The position numbers and the translations under genes are program-made. Below, in pieces: positions 41,421 to 49,823 of a stretch of 64,000 bases of DNA. Under the pieces are notes generated by a model, which did not search any database, was not told the DNA's origin, and was given only the letters and a program-made list of their open reading frames with translations. The stretch lies in the NCBI GenBank assembly GCA_029565685.1, contig JAKQNR010000022.1, positions 372,001-436,000 on the forward strand, in the 5' to 3' direction. How positions within the stretch are numbered: position 1 is the first letter of the stretch; the number at the start of each line of letters is the position of its first letter. The stretch comes from a bacterium (GTDB lineage Bacteria; Zhuqueibacterota; Zhuqueibacteria; Residuimicrobiales; Residuimicrobiaceae).

Positions 41421-44400
41421 AACGTCGCTTCTTCATACAGGTTTTCTGCCTCAGCCTTTCGCTGTTTTCAAGTCTTTTCGCCACGGATTGGCCCATGTGG
41501 CGTTATGACGCCGGTCGCACCGCATCGTCGCCAGAGGAGCTGGCTTCACGCCTTTATCTTCAATGGATGCGCGCTTATACACCCCGAGCGCCTGTTTGGG
41601 ATGATTCCCTCAATCAGGATCTCATGCCGCTGGATCGTGTGTTGGAACCCATTGTGCTCGGCCAACGCCTGTATGTCGGCTTTAACGATCAGGACAGGGT
41701 GGTAGCTCTGGACTTGAACAACGGCGCTGAAGTGTGGTCTTTCTATGCCGATGGTCCCATCCGTCTGCCTCTGGCGGGTTATCAGGGCCGGTTATATTTC
41801 ACTAGCGATGACGGATATCTCTATTGCCTTTCCGCCGCAAAGGGCGACCTGCTGTGGAAATTCCGCGGCGGACCTTGCAATCGGATGAATCTGGGCAACA
41901 AACGGATGATTTCCAGTTGGCCGGCGCGCGGCGGTTTGGTGATCCACGAAAACGTCCTATACTTCGCCGCAGGCATATGGCCCTTCATGGGCATCTTTAT
42001 ACATGCCTTGGATCCCGAGACCGGCAAGGAGATCTGGCGGAACGACGGCAGCGGCGCTCAATATACGGTTCAGCCGCACAATTCGCCCGCTTTTGCCGGC
42101 GTAGCGCCCCAGGGGAGTATGGCGATCAGCGGCGCCCGCCTTTTGGTCCCATCCGGACGCTCAGTGCCTGCCTGTTTTGACCGCACTAGCGGCGAGCTGC
42201 TCTATTACCGGCTGGCCAACTATAATAAAACCGGCGGTGCTTTTGTATGCGCCACCGACCAGCTTTTTTTCAACCATTATCGCGATCGCGGTACAGATCT
42301 CTACGACGCCCATAACGGAGATATGGTGGCCAGAAATCTCGGCAAATATCCGGTATTATGCGGCCATGTTTTCTATATGTCCGGCGATTCCATCGTAGTG
42401 CGACATGCGGAAAATCCCAAGCAGATTCAGCGAACGTTGCACGCAGACGCTTCCGGTGATCTGATTAAATCCGGATCGCGGCTCTATGCAGGCGGCGCTG
42501 GAAAAATAACCGCGCTCTCCATCCAACCCGACGGCGGTTTGAAGGTAGATTGGATTGAGCGGATAGATGGTACAGTTGGACGCCTGCTCTCCGCATCCGG
42601 CAAACTGGTGGCTGTCACGCAGGAGGGTAAGCTGTTCGTCTTTGGCGATAAGCCGCGCCCCCCTGTGGTCGTACAGGAGAAGCGTAAAACCTGGATCCCG
42701 GGCCGCAAAGCCCTGGAACAAGTTTCCGCACTCGTGGAGAACGGTGATCGTCCGAATGGGTATGCGTTGATCTCCGGCTTGCAGGATAAAGAACTGGTGG
42801 CGGCTCTGGTCCAGGCTACGGATTACACGTTCATCGCCATCGACGCGGATGGCAAACGCATTTCCACTCTGCGCACTTTATTCAATGAATGGGGATATCC
42901 TTCCTCCCGGATCCATTTTCTTCAGGCCTCGCCTGCAAGTATGAATATGACGCCTTATTTTGCCTCCCTGATCGTAGTGAACAACCCTGCGGAATGGCTC
43001 GAAGCGCCCGCTGCTTTGAACAAATTGTTCTCCTTGCTTCGACCCTATGACGGAAGGTTGTGGATGCCGTCGAATGGGGACCCTGCGGCTGAAGTACTGG
43101 ACCAGCTGCAAGCGCGTCACGAGTCCGAGCTGACTGTACAGACTCTGGAACACGGCCTGCTGGCGGAAAGAAAAGGGCCCTTGCCGGGAACCAGCAACTG
43201 GACGCATCAGTACGGCAATATCGCCAACACCGTTAAATCAGATGACCGCCAGGTCAAGCTGCCTCTGGGATTGCTCTGGTTCGGCGGTGTCAGCAATCTG
43301 GACGTTTTGCCGCGGCATGGCCATGGACCGCCTGAACAGATCGTTGACGGCCGATTATTCATACAGGGCATTCAAAGTTTGAGCGCTCGCGACGTCTATA
43401 CCGGCAGATTGTTGTGGAAACGCGATATGGATAGTCTCGGCACTTTTAACCAGTATTATGATGATTCGTACAAGCTCACCCACCTGGTGGTCAGCACCAA
43501 TCAGGTGCATATTCCAGGCGCCAACGCGCGTGGTTCGAATTTCGTCGTCGCCGCAGATTTTTTATACGTCATCCAGGGTGATTCATGCCACGTTTTAGAC
43601 GTACGAGATGGCCGTACCGTTAAGTACTTTGCATTGGTCGAACAAAAGACCGGCGAGGCTCGAGAATGGGGATATATTGGGGTAACCGGCGATCATTTGA
43701 TCGTGGGGCTTGATTTTGTTCCCTTTTCCTCTATGAACGACCTGCAAATGACCGATCAGGAAAAAGTCGCGCTGTCGACCAAAGAATTGGGCCGGCTGCG
43801 ACATTTCGGCCAGTTTGACTTGACCGCCAGTCGAACGCTGGCAGTCATGGATCGCCAGACTGGACAAGTGAAATGGCAGATCGATTCGCGCCACGGTTTT
43901 ATCCATAACGCCATTGTCGTCGGTGGACGTCAACTCTATTGCCTCGACAAGCTGCCGCTGGGCTTGGAAAAGCGTTTGCAACGGCGGGGCGCCGCTGTGC
44001 CGTCTGATTATCGTCTTTTGTGCCTGGATATCGAAACCGGCGCCGTCCTTTGGGAAAAGAACACCGGGATCTTTGGCAGCTGGTTGAGTTATTCTCAAGA
44101 ATATGATCTGCTGTTGCAAGCCACCCGGCCCTCCCGCGACATGGTGATCGATGAAAAAGGGGAGCGCATGGCGGTTTACCGTGCCGCGAGCGGCGAGCTG
44201 GTATGGGACAAACCGATTTTGTTCAATAATCCTCCTATTCTGCATCATGATGAGATCATCACCGACAACGCCGCTTATGGGCTGTTGACGGGAGACCCCA
44301 TTCAGCGGCTGGATCCCATCACTGGAGAATCGATCCCTTGGTCCTATTCACGCAATTATGGATGCAATTACGCCATTGCTTCGGAGCATCTGCTGTCTTT

Positions 44401-45154
44401 CCGTTCCGCGGCTGCCGGTTTCTATGCTCTGGACAACGATGGCGGCACCGGTAATTGGGGCGGCTTCCGCGGCGGCTGCACCTCCAACCTCATCGCCGCC
44501 AATGGCGTCTTGAACGCGCCGGACTATACGCGCACCTGCCAGTGTTCTTATCAGAATCAGACTTCTCTGGCTTTTATCCACATGCCCGAATTGGAATATT
44601 GGACATTTAACGATTACACCTGGAATGGCAAACCGGTAAAGAGAGTGGGATTAAATCTTAACGCGCCGGGTGACCGCAAGGCGGCGGATGGCACTCTTTG
44701 GCTTGACTTTCCCAGCGTAGGCGGGAAATCGCCGGATTTACCGGTGCAATGGGATACCACGGGTGTCCGTCGGATCCGACGACACGCATTGACGCTGCCG
44801 CCGAATGGATGGGAGTGGGTGGCGGCCTCGGGTTTGTCCGGCACTCTGCGTCTGGCCGTGACGATCGCCGGTGAGCCCATGCCTGACGCACGCTATACCG
44901 TCCGGCTTCATTTTGCCGAGCTGGAACCCATCAAGCCCGGTGAGCGGAAATTCGATGTTTTCTTACAGAAACGAAAAGTGATGCACGATTTTGATATCGC
45001 GGCCGCTGCAGGCGGCGTGTACCTGCCGGTGATCAAATCATTCGAGCACATCGCGGTTGATCAACAGCTGTTTATCGAGTGCGCTCCTAGTGAAACCGGC
45101 AGCTCACATCCGCCGCTGTTGTGCGGTATCGAGATTATCCAGGAGGCTTTATGA
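41417..45154 (+). CDS. Large secreted PQQ-type beta-propeller / malectin protein with degenerate Rossmann-like insert
   Basis: This 1245-residue protein has a signal peptide (IQVFCLSLSLFSSLFA). Residues ~20-430 and ~590-1040 carry PQQ/BamB-like propeller blades (DWPMWRYDAGRT, VVALDLNNGAEVWSFYADGP, YLYCLSAAKGDLLWKF, ARDVYTGRLLWKRDMD, LLCLDIETGAVLWEKNTG). Between them, at ~447-560, is a segment (NGYALISGLQDKELVAALVQ, IAIDADGKRISTLRTLFNEWG, FASLIVVNNPAEWL) resembling a class I methyltransferase Rossmann core in which the SAM-binding GxGxG is lost. The last ~150 residues resemble malectin (YTVRLHFAELEPIKPGERKFDVFLQ), a carbohydrate-binding fold. No cofactor or catalytic site is certain. It overlaps the ATPase gene upstream and the lactonase gene downstream. 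Confidence 0.8.
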   Translation: MKRRFFIQVFCLSLSLFSSLFATDWPMWRYDAGRTASSPEELASRLYLQWMRAYTPRAPVWDDSLNQDLMPLDRVLEPIVLGQRLYVGFNDQDRVVALDLNNGAEVWSFYADGPIRLPLAGYQGRLYFTSDDGYLYCLSAAKGDLLWKFRGGPCNRMNLGNKRMISSWPARGGLVIHENVLYFAAGIWPFMGIFIHALDPETGKEIWRNDGSGAQYTVQPHNSPAFAGVAPQGSMAISGARLLVPSGRSVPACFDRTSGELLYYRLANYNKTGGAFVCATDQLFFNHYRDRGTDLYDAHNGDMVARNLGKYPVLCGHVFYMSGDSIVVRHAENPKQIQRTLHADASGDLIKSGSRLYAGGAGKITALSIQPDGGLKVDWIERIDGTVGRLLSASGKLVAVTQEGKLFVFGDKPRPPVVVQEKRKTWIPGRKALEQVSALVENGDRPNGYALISGLQDKELVAALVQATDYTFIAIDADGKRISTLRTLFNEWGYPSSRIHFLQASPASMNMTPYFASLIVVNNPAEWLEAPAALNKLFSLLRPYDGRLWMPSNGDPAAEVLDQLQARHESELTVQTLEHGLLAERKGPLPGTSNWTHQYGNIANTVKSDDRQVKLPLGLLWFGGVSNLDVLPRHGHGPPEQIVDGRLFIQGIQSLSARDVYTGRLLWKRDMDSLGTFNQYYDDSYKLTHLVVSTNQVHIPGANARGSNFVVAADFLYVIQGDSCHVLDVRDGRTVKYFALVEQKTGEAREWGYIGVTGDHLIVGLDFVPFSSMNDLQMTDQEKVALSTKELGRLRHFGQFDLTASRTLAVMDRQTGQVKWQIDSRHGFIHNAIVVGGRQLYCLDKLPLGLEKRLQRRGAAVPSDYRLLCLDIETGAVLWEKNTGIFGSWLSYSQEYDLLLQATRPSRDMVIDEKGERMAVYRAASGELVWDKPILFNNPPILHHDEIITDNAAYGLLTGDPIQRLDPITGESIPWSYSRNYGCNYAIASEHLLSFRSAAAGFYALDNDGGTGNWGGFRGGCTSNLIAANGVLNAPDYTRTCQCSYQNQTSLAFIHMPELEYWTFNDYTWNGKPVKRVGLNLNAPGDRKAADGTLWLDFPSVGGKSPDLPVQWDTTGVRRIRRHALTLPPNGWEWVAASGLSGTLRLAVTIAGEPMPDARYTVRLHFAELEPIKPGERKFDVFLQKRKVMHDFDIAAAAGGVYLPVIKSFEHIAVDQQLFIECAPSETGSSHPPLLCGIEIIQEAL

Positions 45155-46317
45155 CACCCCTGAGACGATCCTTGCTCGGCGCATTGTTGAAAATGACCGC
45201 TGTTCTTCCATTTTCGTTTCCATCGCTCCTTTCCGCTAAAAATAGCTGCATCGTCTACGTCGGCACTTATACCAAAACCGACAGCAAGGGCATTTATGCT
45301 TTTTCTTTCGACCCTGATACCGGCCGCCTGCATCCGCTGGGGCTGGCCGGGGAGGCCGTGCATCCATCCTTTTTAGCCATCCATCCCAACGGCCGCTACC
45401 TCTATGCGGTGCAGGAAGCGCCTTCTTCGCAGGACCCGCAGGTGGGCCTGATCTCTGCTTTCTCGATCGATCCGCAGACCTATCAGCTCACGCCGCTTGG
45501 CGATGTCTCCTCAGCCGGCGACGGCCCCTGTTATCTACACTTGGACCATAGCGGCCGCTTTCTTTTAACCGCCAACTATGGCAGCGGCAGTGTCGTAGTC
45601 TTTCCAATTCTGGCCGATGGTCGTTTGGGAGAGCCCTGCTCGCGGGTGCAACATCAAGGGACCGGAACCGATCCAGTCCGGCAGAAAGGTCCGCACGCCC
45701 ATTCCATCCGCTTTTCGCCGGATCAGCGATTCGTCCTCTCTGCTGATTTGGGCTTGGATAAGCTGATGATCTATCGCTTTGACCGGCAGACCGGCGCTTT
45801 GACTGCCAACGATCCACCCCACCTCCAGACCGCAGCCGGAGCCGGGCCACGACATTTCGCCTTTTCTTCGGACAGCCGCTTTCTTTATTTAATCAATGAA
45901 TTGAATTCTACCCTCGTCGCAGTCAAATGGGATCGTAAAAACGGTCGGCCGACTGTAGTGCAGACGATTCCAACCCTGCCGCCATCTCTTATCGAAGGCA
46001 ACAGTACGGCGGAGGTACAAGTGCACCCTAATGGGCGTTTTGTTTATGGCTCCAATCGGGGCCATGACAGCATTGTGGTGTTTCGTCGTGATCGCCGCAA
46101 AGGTGTTTTGACGCTGGTCGAACATGTTTCGACGCGGGGAAAAACTCCACGTCACTTTGCCATCGATCCCAGCGGAAAATGGTTGATCGCCGCCAATCAG
46201 AATTCAGATTCGATCAGCGTGTTCCGCATTGACCTGAAGACCGGCCGACTCACAGCGGAGCATCAGCCGCTGTTTGTGAGCATGCCGGTATGCATCTTAT
46301 TTGCCGAGACCAAATAA
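45151..46317 (+). CDS. Exported lactonase-family (6-phosphogluconolactonase-like) beta-propeller
   Basis: This 388-residue protein begins at the ATG overlapping the previous stop by four bases. A twin-arginine-poor signal-like start (SLLGALLKMTAVLPFSFPSLLSA) implies export. The body is a seven-bladed lactonase-type propeller: CIVYVGTYTKTDSKGIYAF, HPSFLAIHPNGRYLYAVQE, GPCYLHLDHSGRFLLTANYG, GPHAHSIRFSPDQRFVLSAD, GPRHFAFSSDSRFLYLINE, TPRHFAIDPSGKWLIAANQ. The cytoplasmic relatives hydrolyse 6-phosphogluconolactone; an exported form more likely acts on another sugar lactone or merely binds. In this operon it follows a PQQ-type propeller, so the two might act as an oxidant and lactonase pair. Confidence 0.85.
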   Translation: MTPLRRSLLGALLKMTAVLPFSFPSLLSAKNSCIVYVGTYTKTDSKGIYAFSFDPDTGRLHPLGLAGEAVHPSFLAIHPNGRYLYAVQEAPSSQDPQVGLISAFSIDPQTYQLTPLGDVSSAGDGPCYLHLDHSGRFLLTANYGSGSVVVFPILADGRLGEPCSRVQHQGTGTDPVRQKGPHAHSIRFSPDQRFVLSADLGLDKLMIYRFDRQTGALTANDPPHLQTAAGAGPRHFAFSSDSRFLYLINELNSTLVAVKWDRKNGRPTVVQTIPTLPPSLIEGNSTAEVQVHPNGRFVYGSNRGHDSIVVFRRDRRKGVLTLVEHVSTRGKTPRHFAIDPSGKWLIAANQNSDSISVFRIDLKTGRLTAEHQPLFVSMPVCILFAETK

Positions 46318-46333
46318 CTGGGACAACAAGTCG

Positions 46334-47416
46334 ATGACCTGCAAAGAAAGAGTGCGGGCGGTTTTAAATCGCCAACCGGTGGACCGGTTTCCGGTTGATC
46401 TTTGGCATACGCCTGAGGTGGCGGATATGTTGAGACGCTATTTCGGCGTTGCGGACGATTTCGCCATGTGGAAATCGCTGGGTTTGGACAAAATCGTCTG
46501 GGATTTTATCGAATACCGAGCGGATGAGGGCGAGTCCGCCGGCGCGCAGGTGGGGGCCGGCGCTGAAGACAAGGTTGCTGTTCGAACCACATGGGGTGCG
46601 CCGCTCAGAGCGATACAGGCGGGCGCCGCCCATTATGATGAGGTCGCGGAACCGCCCATGCGCTCTTTCGAAGAGATTATCCAGGTGAACGAATATCCCT
46701 TTTGGCCGGATCCGGATCGATTTGATTATAAAGGCGCGGCGGCGCTGGCGCAACAAGCGGCTGAGGATTTTTGCGTCATCGGACCGTGGGTTTCTTTTTT
46801 CGAGATTTACTGCCAATTGCGCGGCCTGGAGCAGGCCATGATGGATCTGGCCATCAGGCCGGACTTTGTCGATGCCGTGCTTGATCGCATCGAAGACATC
46901 CAGACGCGCATGCTGCACCGGTTTTTCAAACAGGCGCAGACCTGGATCGATCTGATTTTTATCAGCGATGATATCGGCGGGCAAAACGGCCTGATGCTTT
47001 CACCCGCTTCCTGGCGTAGACACTTGAAACCGCGGCTGAAAAGATGGTGCGACCTGGCGCATGATTATGATGTGCGCGCCTTTTATCACAGCGACGGAGG
47101 ATTTGCCCCGGTATTGGACGAACTGCTGCGCTGTGGAGTGGACGTGCTCAATCCTATTCAACATCGTTGTCCCGGCATGGAGATGGAGGCCCTGAAACGT
47201 GAGTATGGAGACCGGGTTGTTTTTCATGGCGGTGTCGACAATCAACGGGTGCTGCCGTTTGGAACGCCTGAGGAAGTGAGAGCGGAAACAGCTTGGTGTA
47301 TGCAGACGCTGGGCGCCGGGGGAAAAGGATATATCTGTTGTTCCTGTCACAACGTCCAAGCCGGCACGCCGGTAGAAAACATCCTGGCCATGGTGCAAAC
47401 CGTGCAGAATGGATAG
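46334..47416 (+). CDS. URO-D/corrinoid-methyltransferase-like protein, copy 1
   Basis: This 360-residue cytoplasmic protein belongs to the uroporphyrinogen-decarboxylase superfamily (MTCKERVRAVLNRQPVDRFPVD; LIFISDDIGGQNGLMLSPASW). It lacks the RQAGRY motif of true heme-pathway HemE. Near the C-terminus it has FYHSDGGFAPVLDEL, HGGVDNQRVLPFGTPEEV and ICCSCHNVQAGTPVENI, positions where MtaA-type methyltransferases hold the His-x-Cys and Cys zinc ligands. Here the first is H-S-D and the last Cys is kept. It is therefore more likely methyltransferase-like than a decarboxylase. It is the last gene of the seven-gene unit, 16 bases after the lactonase gene. I chose ATG 46334 over an upstream ATG inside the previous gene. 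Confidence 0.82.
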   Translation: MTCKERVRAVLNRQPVDRFPVDLWHTPEVADMLRRYFGVADDFAMWKSLGLDKIVWDFIEYRADEGESAGAQVGAGAEDKVAVRTTWGAPLRAIQAGAAHYDEVAEPPMRSFEEIIQVNEYPFWPDPDRFDYKGAAALAQQAAEDFCVIGPWVSFFEIYCQLRGLEQAMMDLAIRPDFVDAVLDRIEDIQTRMLHRFFKQAQTWIDLIFISDDIGGQNGLMLSPASWRRHLKPRLKRWCDLAHDYDVRAFYHSDGGFAPVLDELLRCGVDVLNPIQHRCPGMEMEALKREYGDRVVFHGGVDNQRVLPFGTPEEVRAETAWCMQTLGAGGKGYICCSCHNVQAGTPVENILAMVQTVQNG

Positions 47417-47438
47417 GCAGGAGGCCTTGGAATAACGG

Positions 47439-47476
47439 CCTTGCCAAGGAGCCGCAGGGCGAAGTCCTTGGCAAGG
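47439..47476. terminator. Hairpin between convergent genes (12-bp perfect stem)
   Basis: The arms CCTTGCCAAGGA (47439-47450) and TCCTTGGCAAGG (47465-47476) are perfectly complementary with a 14-base loop. It lies between the + strand URO-D gene end (47416) and the - strand metallopeptidase end (47485), where a two-way terminator is expected. No T-run follows on either side, so termination may need a factor; a role as an mRNA 3'-end stabiliser is also possible. Confidence 0.5.
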
Positions 47477-47484
47477 TGATGCGG

Positions 47485-48327
47485 TCACAGCGTTTCAGCC
47501 GAAAACGTGTCGCCCTGATTCAAATCGCCGGTTTTCAATCCTTTGGTGAACCAACGCATGCGCTGCTCTGAAGTGCCGTGGGTAAAAGCATCCGGCACCA
47601 CGCGCCCTGCAGTCTGTTTTTGGATACGGTCATCCCCAACCGCGCTGGCCGCGCCCAACGCCTCCTCGATATCTCCCTCTTCCAGAATATTGCTCATTTT
47701 GTGCGCGTGATGCGCCCACACGCCGGCGAGAAAGTCGGCCTGCAGCTCGAGACGCACCATCAGCTGGTTGTATTCCCGCTGGCTCATTCGATTCTGATAA
47801 GCGGCTATTTTGTCCATGATTCCCAGCTGTTGCTGTACATGATGGCCCACTTCATGAGCAATGACATAGGCCGCAGCAAAATCGCCGGGAGCGTTATGAC
47901 GGTTTTTCAGCTCTTCGAAAAAAGAGAGATCCAAATACACCTTTTCATCCCCTGGACAGTAAAACGGTCCGGTGGCGGCGCTGGAGAAGCCACAGGCTGA
48001 TTCAACCATGTCGCTGTATAAAACCATGGTGGGTTTGCGATAGGTGTAGCCGGCATTTTGAAACAGGACGGTCCAGACGTCTTCTGTATCGCGGAGAACG
48101 ACTTTGGTAAAGCTGGCCAATTGGTTCTCCTCCGCACTGGGAGTGCGCGACGTCTGTTCCATGCCGCCGGCGGGAATGTTTTGCAGAACCTGCTGGGGAT
48201 CTCCGCCCAGCAGATAAACCAGCAGCACCACGACCAATGTGCCGACGCCGCCGCCGACCACACGTCGCGTGGTTGTGTCGCGACGGTCTTCGACGTTTTC
48301 GCTTTCTCTTCTGCCTATCCAACGCAT
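47485..48327 (-). CDS. YpfJ-type neutral zinc metallopeptidase
   Basis: The 280-residue product has a cytoplasmic basic N-terminus (MRWIGRRESENVEDRRD), one membrane helix (residues ~24-41, VVGGGVGTLVVVLLVYLLGG) and a periplasmic domain of the YpfJ family. Family landmarks are ENQLASFTKVVLRDTEDVW, FYCPGDEKVYLDLSFF, the zinc motif HEVGHH at His158-Glu159 to His162, ELQADFLAGVWAHHA and SEQRMRWFTKGL. An AGGAG precedes the ATG at 48327 on the minus strand. Physiological substrates of this family are unknown. It is transcribed against its neighbours and looks like a stand-alone housekeeping-type gene unrelated to the flanking operons. Confidence 0.92.
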   Translation of the reverse strand: MRWIGRRESENVEDRRDTTTRRVVGGGVGTLVVVLLVYLLGGDPQQVLQNIPAGGMEQTSRTPSAEENQLASFTKVVLRDTEDVWTVLFQNAGYTYRKPTMVLYSDMVESACGFSSAATGPFYCPGDEKVYLDLSFFEELKNRHNAPGDFAAAYVIAHEVGHHVQQQLGIMDKIAAYQNRMSQREYNQLMVRLELQADFLAGVWAHHAHKMSNILEEGDIEEALGAASAVGDDRIQKQTAGRVVPDAFTHGTSEQRMRWFTKGLKTGDLNQGDTFSAETL

Positions 48328-48502
48328 GTGCTTTCTCCTGAGATCATTTAAATTTCTCTTTAAAGGACAACATCTCAATATACAAAAAAGTAGTGAAAAG
48401 AAAAATATTATTGATTATTTTACACGAAGCGTATAACGTGATAAAGCTTTCGGTTGCAGTGTGTGTCGTTCACAGGGCGGAAAACGAAAGGAAAAGGTGG
48501 CC
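48328..48502. promoter_or_regulatory. Divergent AT-rich promoter region
   Basis: This 175-base spacer separates the minus-strand metallopeptidase from the plus-strand URO-D gene. It is markedly AT-rich around 48345-48435. A TTGATT (48411-48416) and TATAAC (48432-48437), 15 bases apart, could drive the + strand gene. The minus-strand promoter is not evident beyond the low GC content. Confidence 0.35.
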
Positions 48503-49630
48503 ATGAAGCTGCGCGCGCGTTATCTGGAAACACTGCTTTTCAATCACCCTGATAAGGTTCCGTTTGAACCCGGACAGCCTCGGGAAACGACCTTGTTGCG
48601 CTGGCAGGAGGAAGGTTTGACAGACCCTGAGCACTGGTTTGAACAACTGTGGAGCGCAGCCGGTCTTGATGGAGAACGCCCCATCGTTCACACTAAAAGT
48701 TTGGACGTCAATTTTCGTATGATTCCGACCTTTACAGAAAAGGTGCTTGAACACCGGGACGGACATTATATTGTGCAGGACTGGATGGGCAACATCACCG
48801 AGATTTCAGACACCTATGATTTCACCTATTTGAGAAATCCGCGGGATTTTGTAACCCGCAAGTGGCACCGGTTCCCGGTCGAGAACCGTCATGATTTTGA
48901 AGCAATGAAACAACGGTATGATCCGCATGATCCGCTTCGCTGGCCCTCTTCGGCGGAGATTTCCTCCGCTCCTCGTCAAGACCGGGATCGGTTCGTTTGG
49001 CTCCCATTCTCCGGTGTCTTTTGGCAGCTGCGGGAATGGTGCGGATTTGAACCATTGTGCCGCCTGCTGGTCGACGATCCGGAATTTGTTCAGGAGATGG
49101 CTGATTTTTGGCGGCAGTTCGTTCTGACCGTGATGGACCGCGCTCTGGCGACCGCAACTGTCGATGGCCTTCACATCAGCGAGGATATGGCCTATAAAGA
49201 AAAAAGTATGATCAGTCCGGCAATGACGCGAAAGTATTTGTTGCCCGCCTGGTCGGCTTGGATCGATCGAGCCAAACAGGCGGGCGTTAAGATTTTTGAT
49301 ATGGACTCGGATGGATGCATCGATGAATTGATTCCCATCTGGATTGAAGCAGGTTTCAATGTGTGCGATCCCATCGAAGTAGCGGCCGGCTGCGATATCA
49401 ACCAGTATCGCAAACGATTCGGCAAAGCGATGGCCTTTCGCCAGGGAGTGGATAAACGATGCATCGCCGCCGGCGGCAAGGCAATTGAACAGGAACTGGA
49501 ACGGATCGCTCCCGTGGTGCAGGACGGCGGCTACATTCCTGGATGCGATCACGGCGTTCCTCCTGACGTCTCCTGGCCCGATTTTATCCATTATGCGCGC
49601 AAACTTGCCCATATGACCGGTTGGCTATAA
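48503..49630 (+). CDS. URO-D/corrinoid-methyltransferase-like protein, copy 2
   Basis: This 375-residue cytoplasmic protein starts MKLRARYLETLLFNHPDKVPFEPGQPR in two recognisable URO-D-superfamily blocks and continues with LPFSGVFWQLREWCGFEPLC, HISEDMAYKEKSMISPAMTRKY and a C-terminal GCDHGVPPDVSW. The first putative metal-ligand position reads D-S-D-G (FDMDSDGC) rather than His-x-Cys, while Cys and His occur in GCDHG. HemE motifs are absent. The substrate is unknown. It is a single + strand gene facing a convergent minus-strand pair. An upstream in-frame ATG at 48461 is less likely, as it lacks homologous sequence. Confidence 0.82.
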   Translation: MKLRARYLETLLFNHPDKVPFEPGQPRETTLLRWQEEGLTDPEHWFEQLWSAAGLDGERPIVHTKSLDVNFRMIPTFTEKVLEHRDGHYIVQDWMGNITEISDTYDFTYLRNPRDFVTRKWHRFPVENRHDFEAMKQRYDPHDPLRWPSSAEISSAPRQDRDRFVWLPFSGVFWQLREWCGFEPLCRLLVDDPEFVQEMADFWRQFVLTVMDRALATATVDGLHISEDMAYKEKSMISPAMTRKYLLPAWSAWIDRAKQAGVKIFDMDSDGCIDELIPIWIEAGFNVCDPIEVAAGCDINQYRKRFGKAMAFRQGVDKRCIAAGGKAIEQELERIAPVVQDGGYIPGCDHGVPPDVSWPDFIHYARKLAHMTGWL

Positions 49631-49823
49631 AAGGCCACTGGTCCCCGCATTCTATTGTCCCAGCGGTCGGGCCGCCAACGATTGACAAGGACAACGGGCT
49701 GTTTTTTGCTGTATGTCTCTTTACGCAAAATCCATTTCGGCGCTGCCTGATGCAATGATCTTTGTCAAGCTCAAATAGCCCATTGCAGCCTAGTTAGCGA
49801 TGAGGGCCCGCCGGACGGTCGGT
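49631..49823. other. Convergent intergenic spacer
   Basis: This 193-base gap separates the ends of a + strand URO-D gene and a - strand glycosidase gene. No gene is visible. TTGACAAGG near 49682 and CTTTGTCAA near 49760 could pair at a distance. A TTTTTT run near 49703 follows only a weak stem. I cannot name a convincing terminator. Confidence 0.4.

Noticed and set aside
46334..47416. HemE (uroporphyrinogen decarboxylase of heme synthesis)
   Set aside because: The RQAGRY-type motif is missing, the C-terminal positions look methyltransferase-like, and no other heme genes are nearby.
49682..49770. Long-range hairpin TTGACAAGG with CTTTGTCAA as terminator
   Set aside because: The arms are about 70 bases apart with a G-U pair and no T-run, so the support is too weak.
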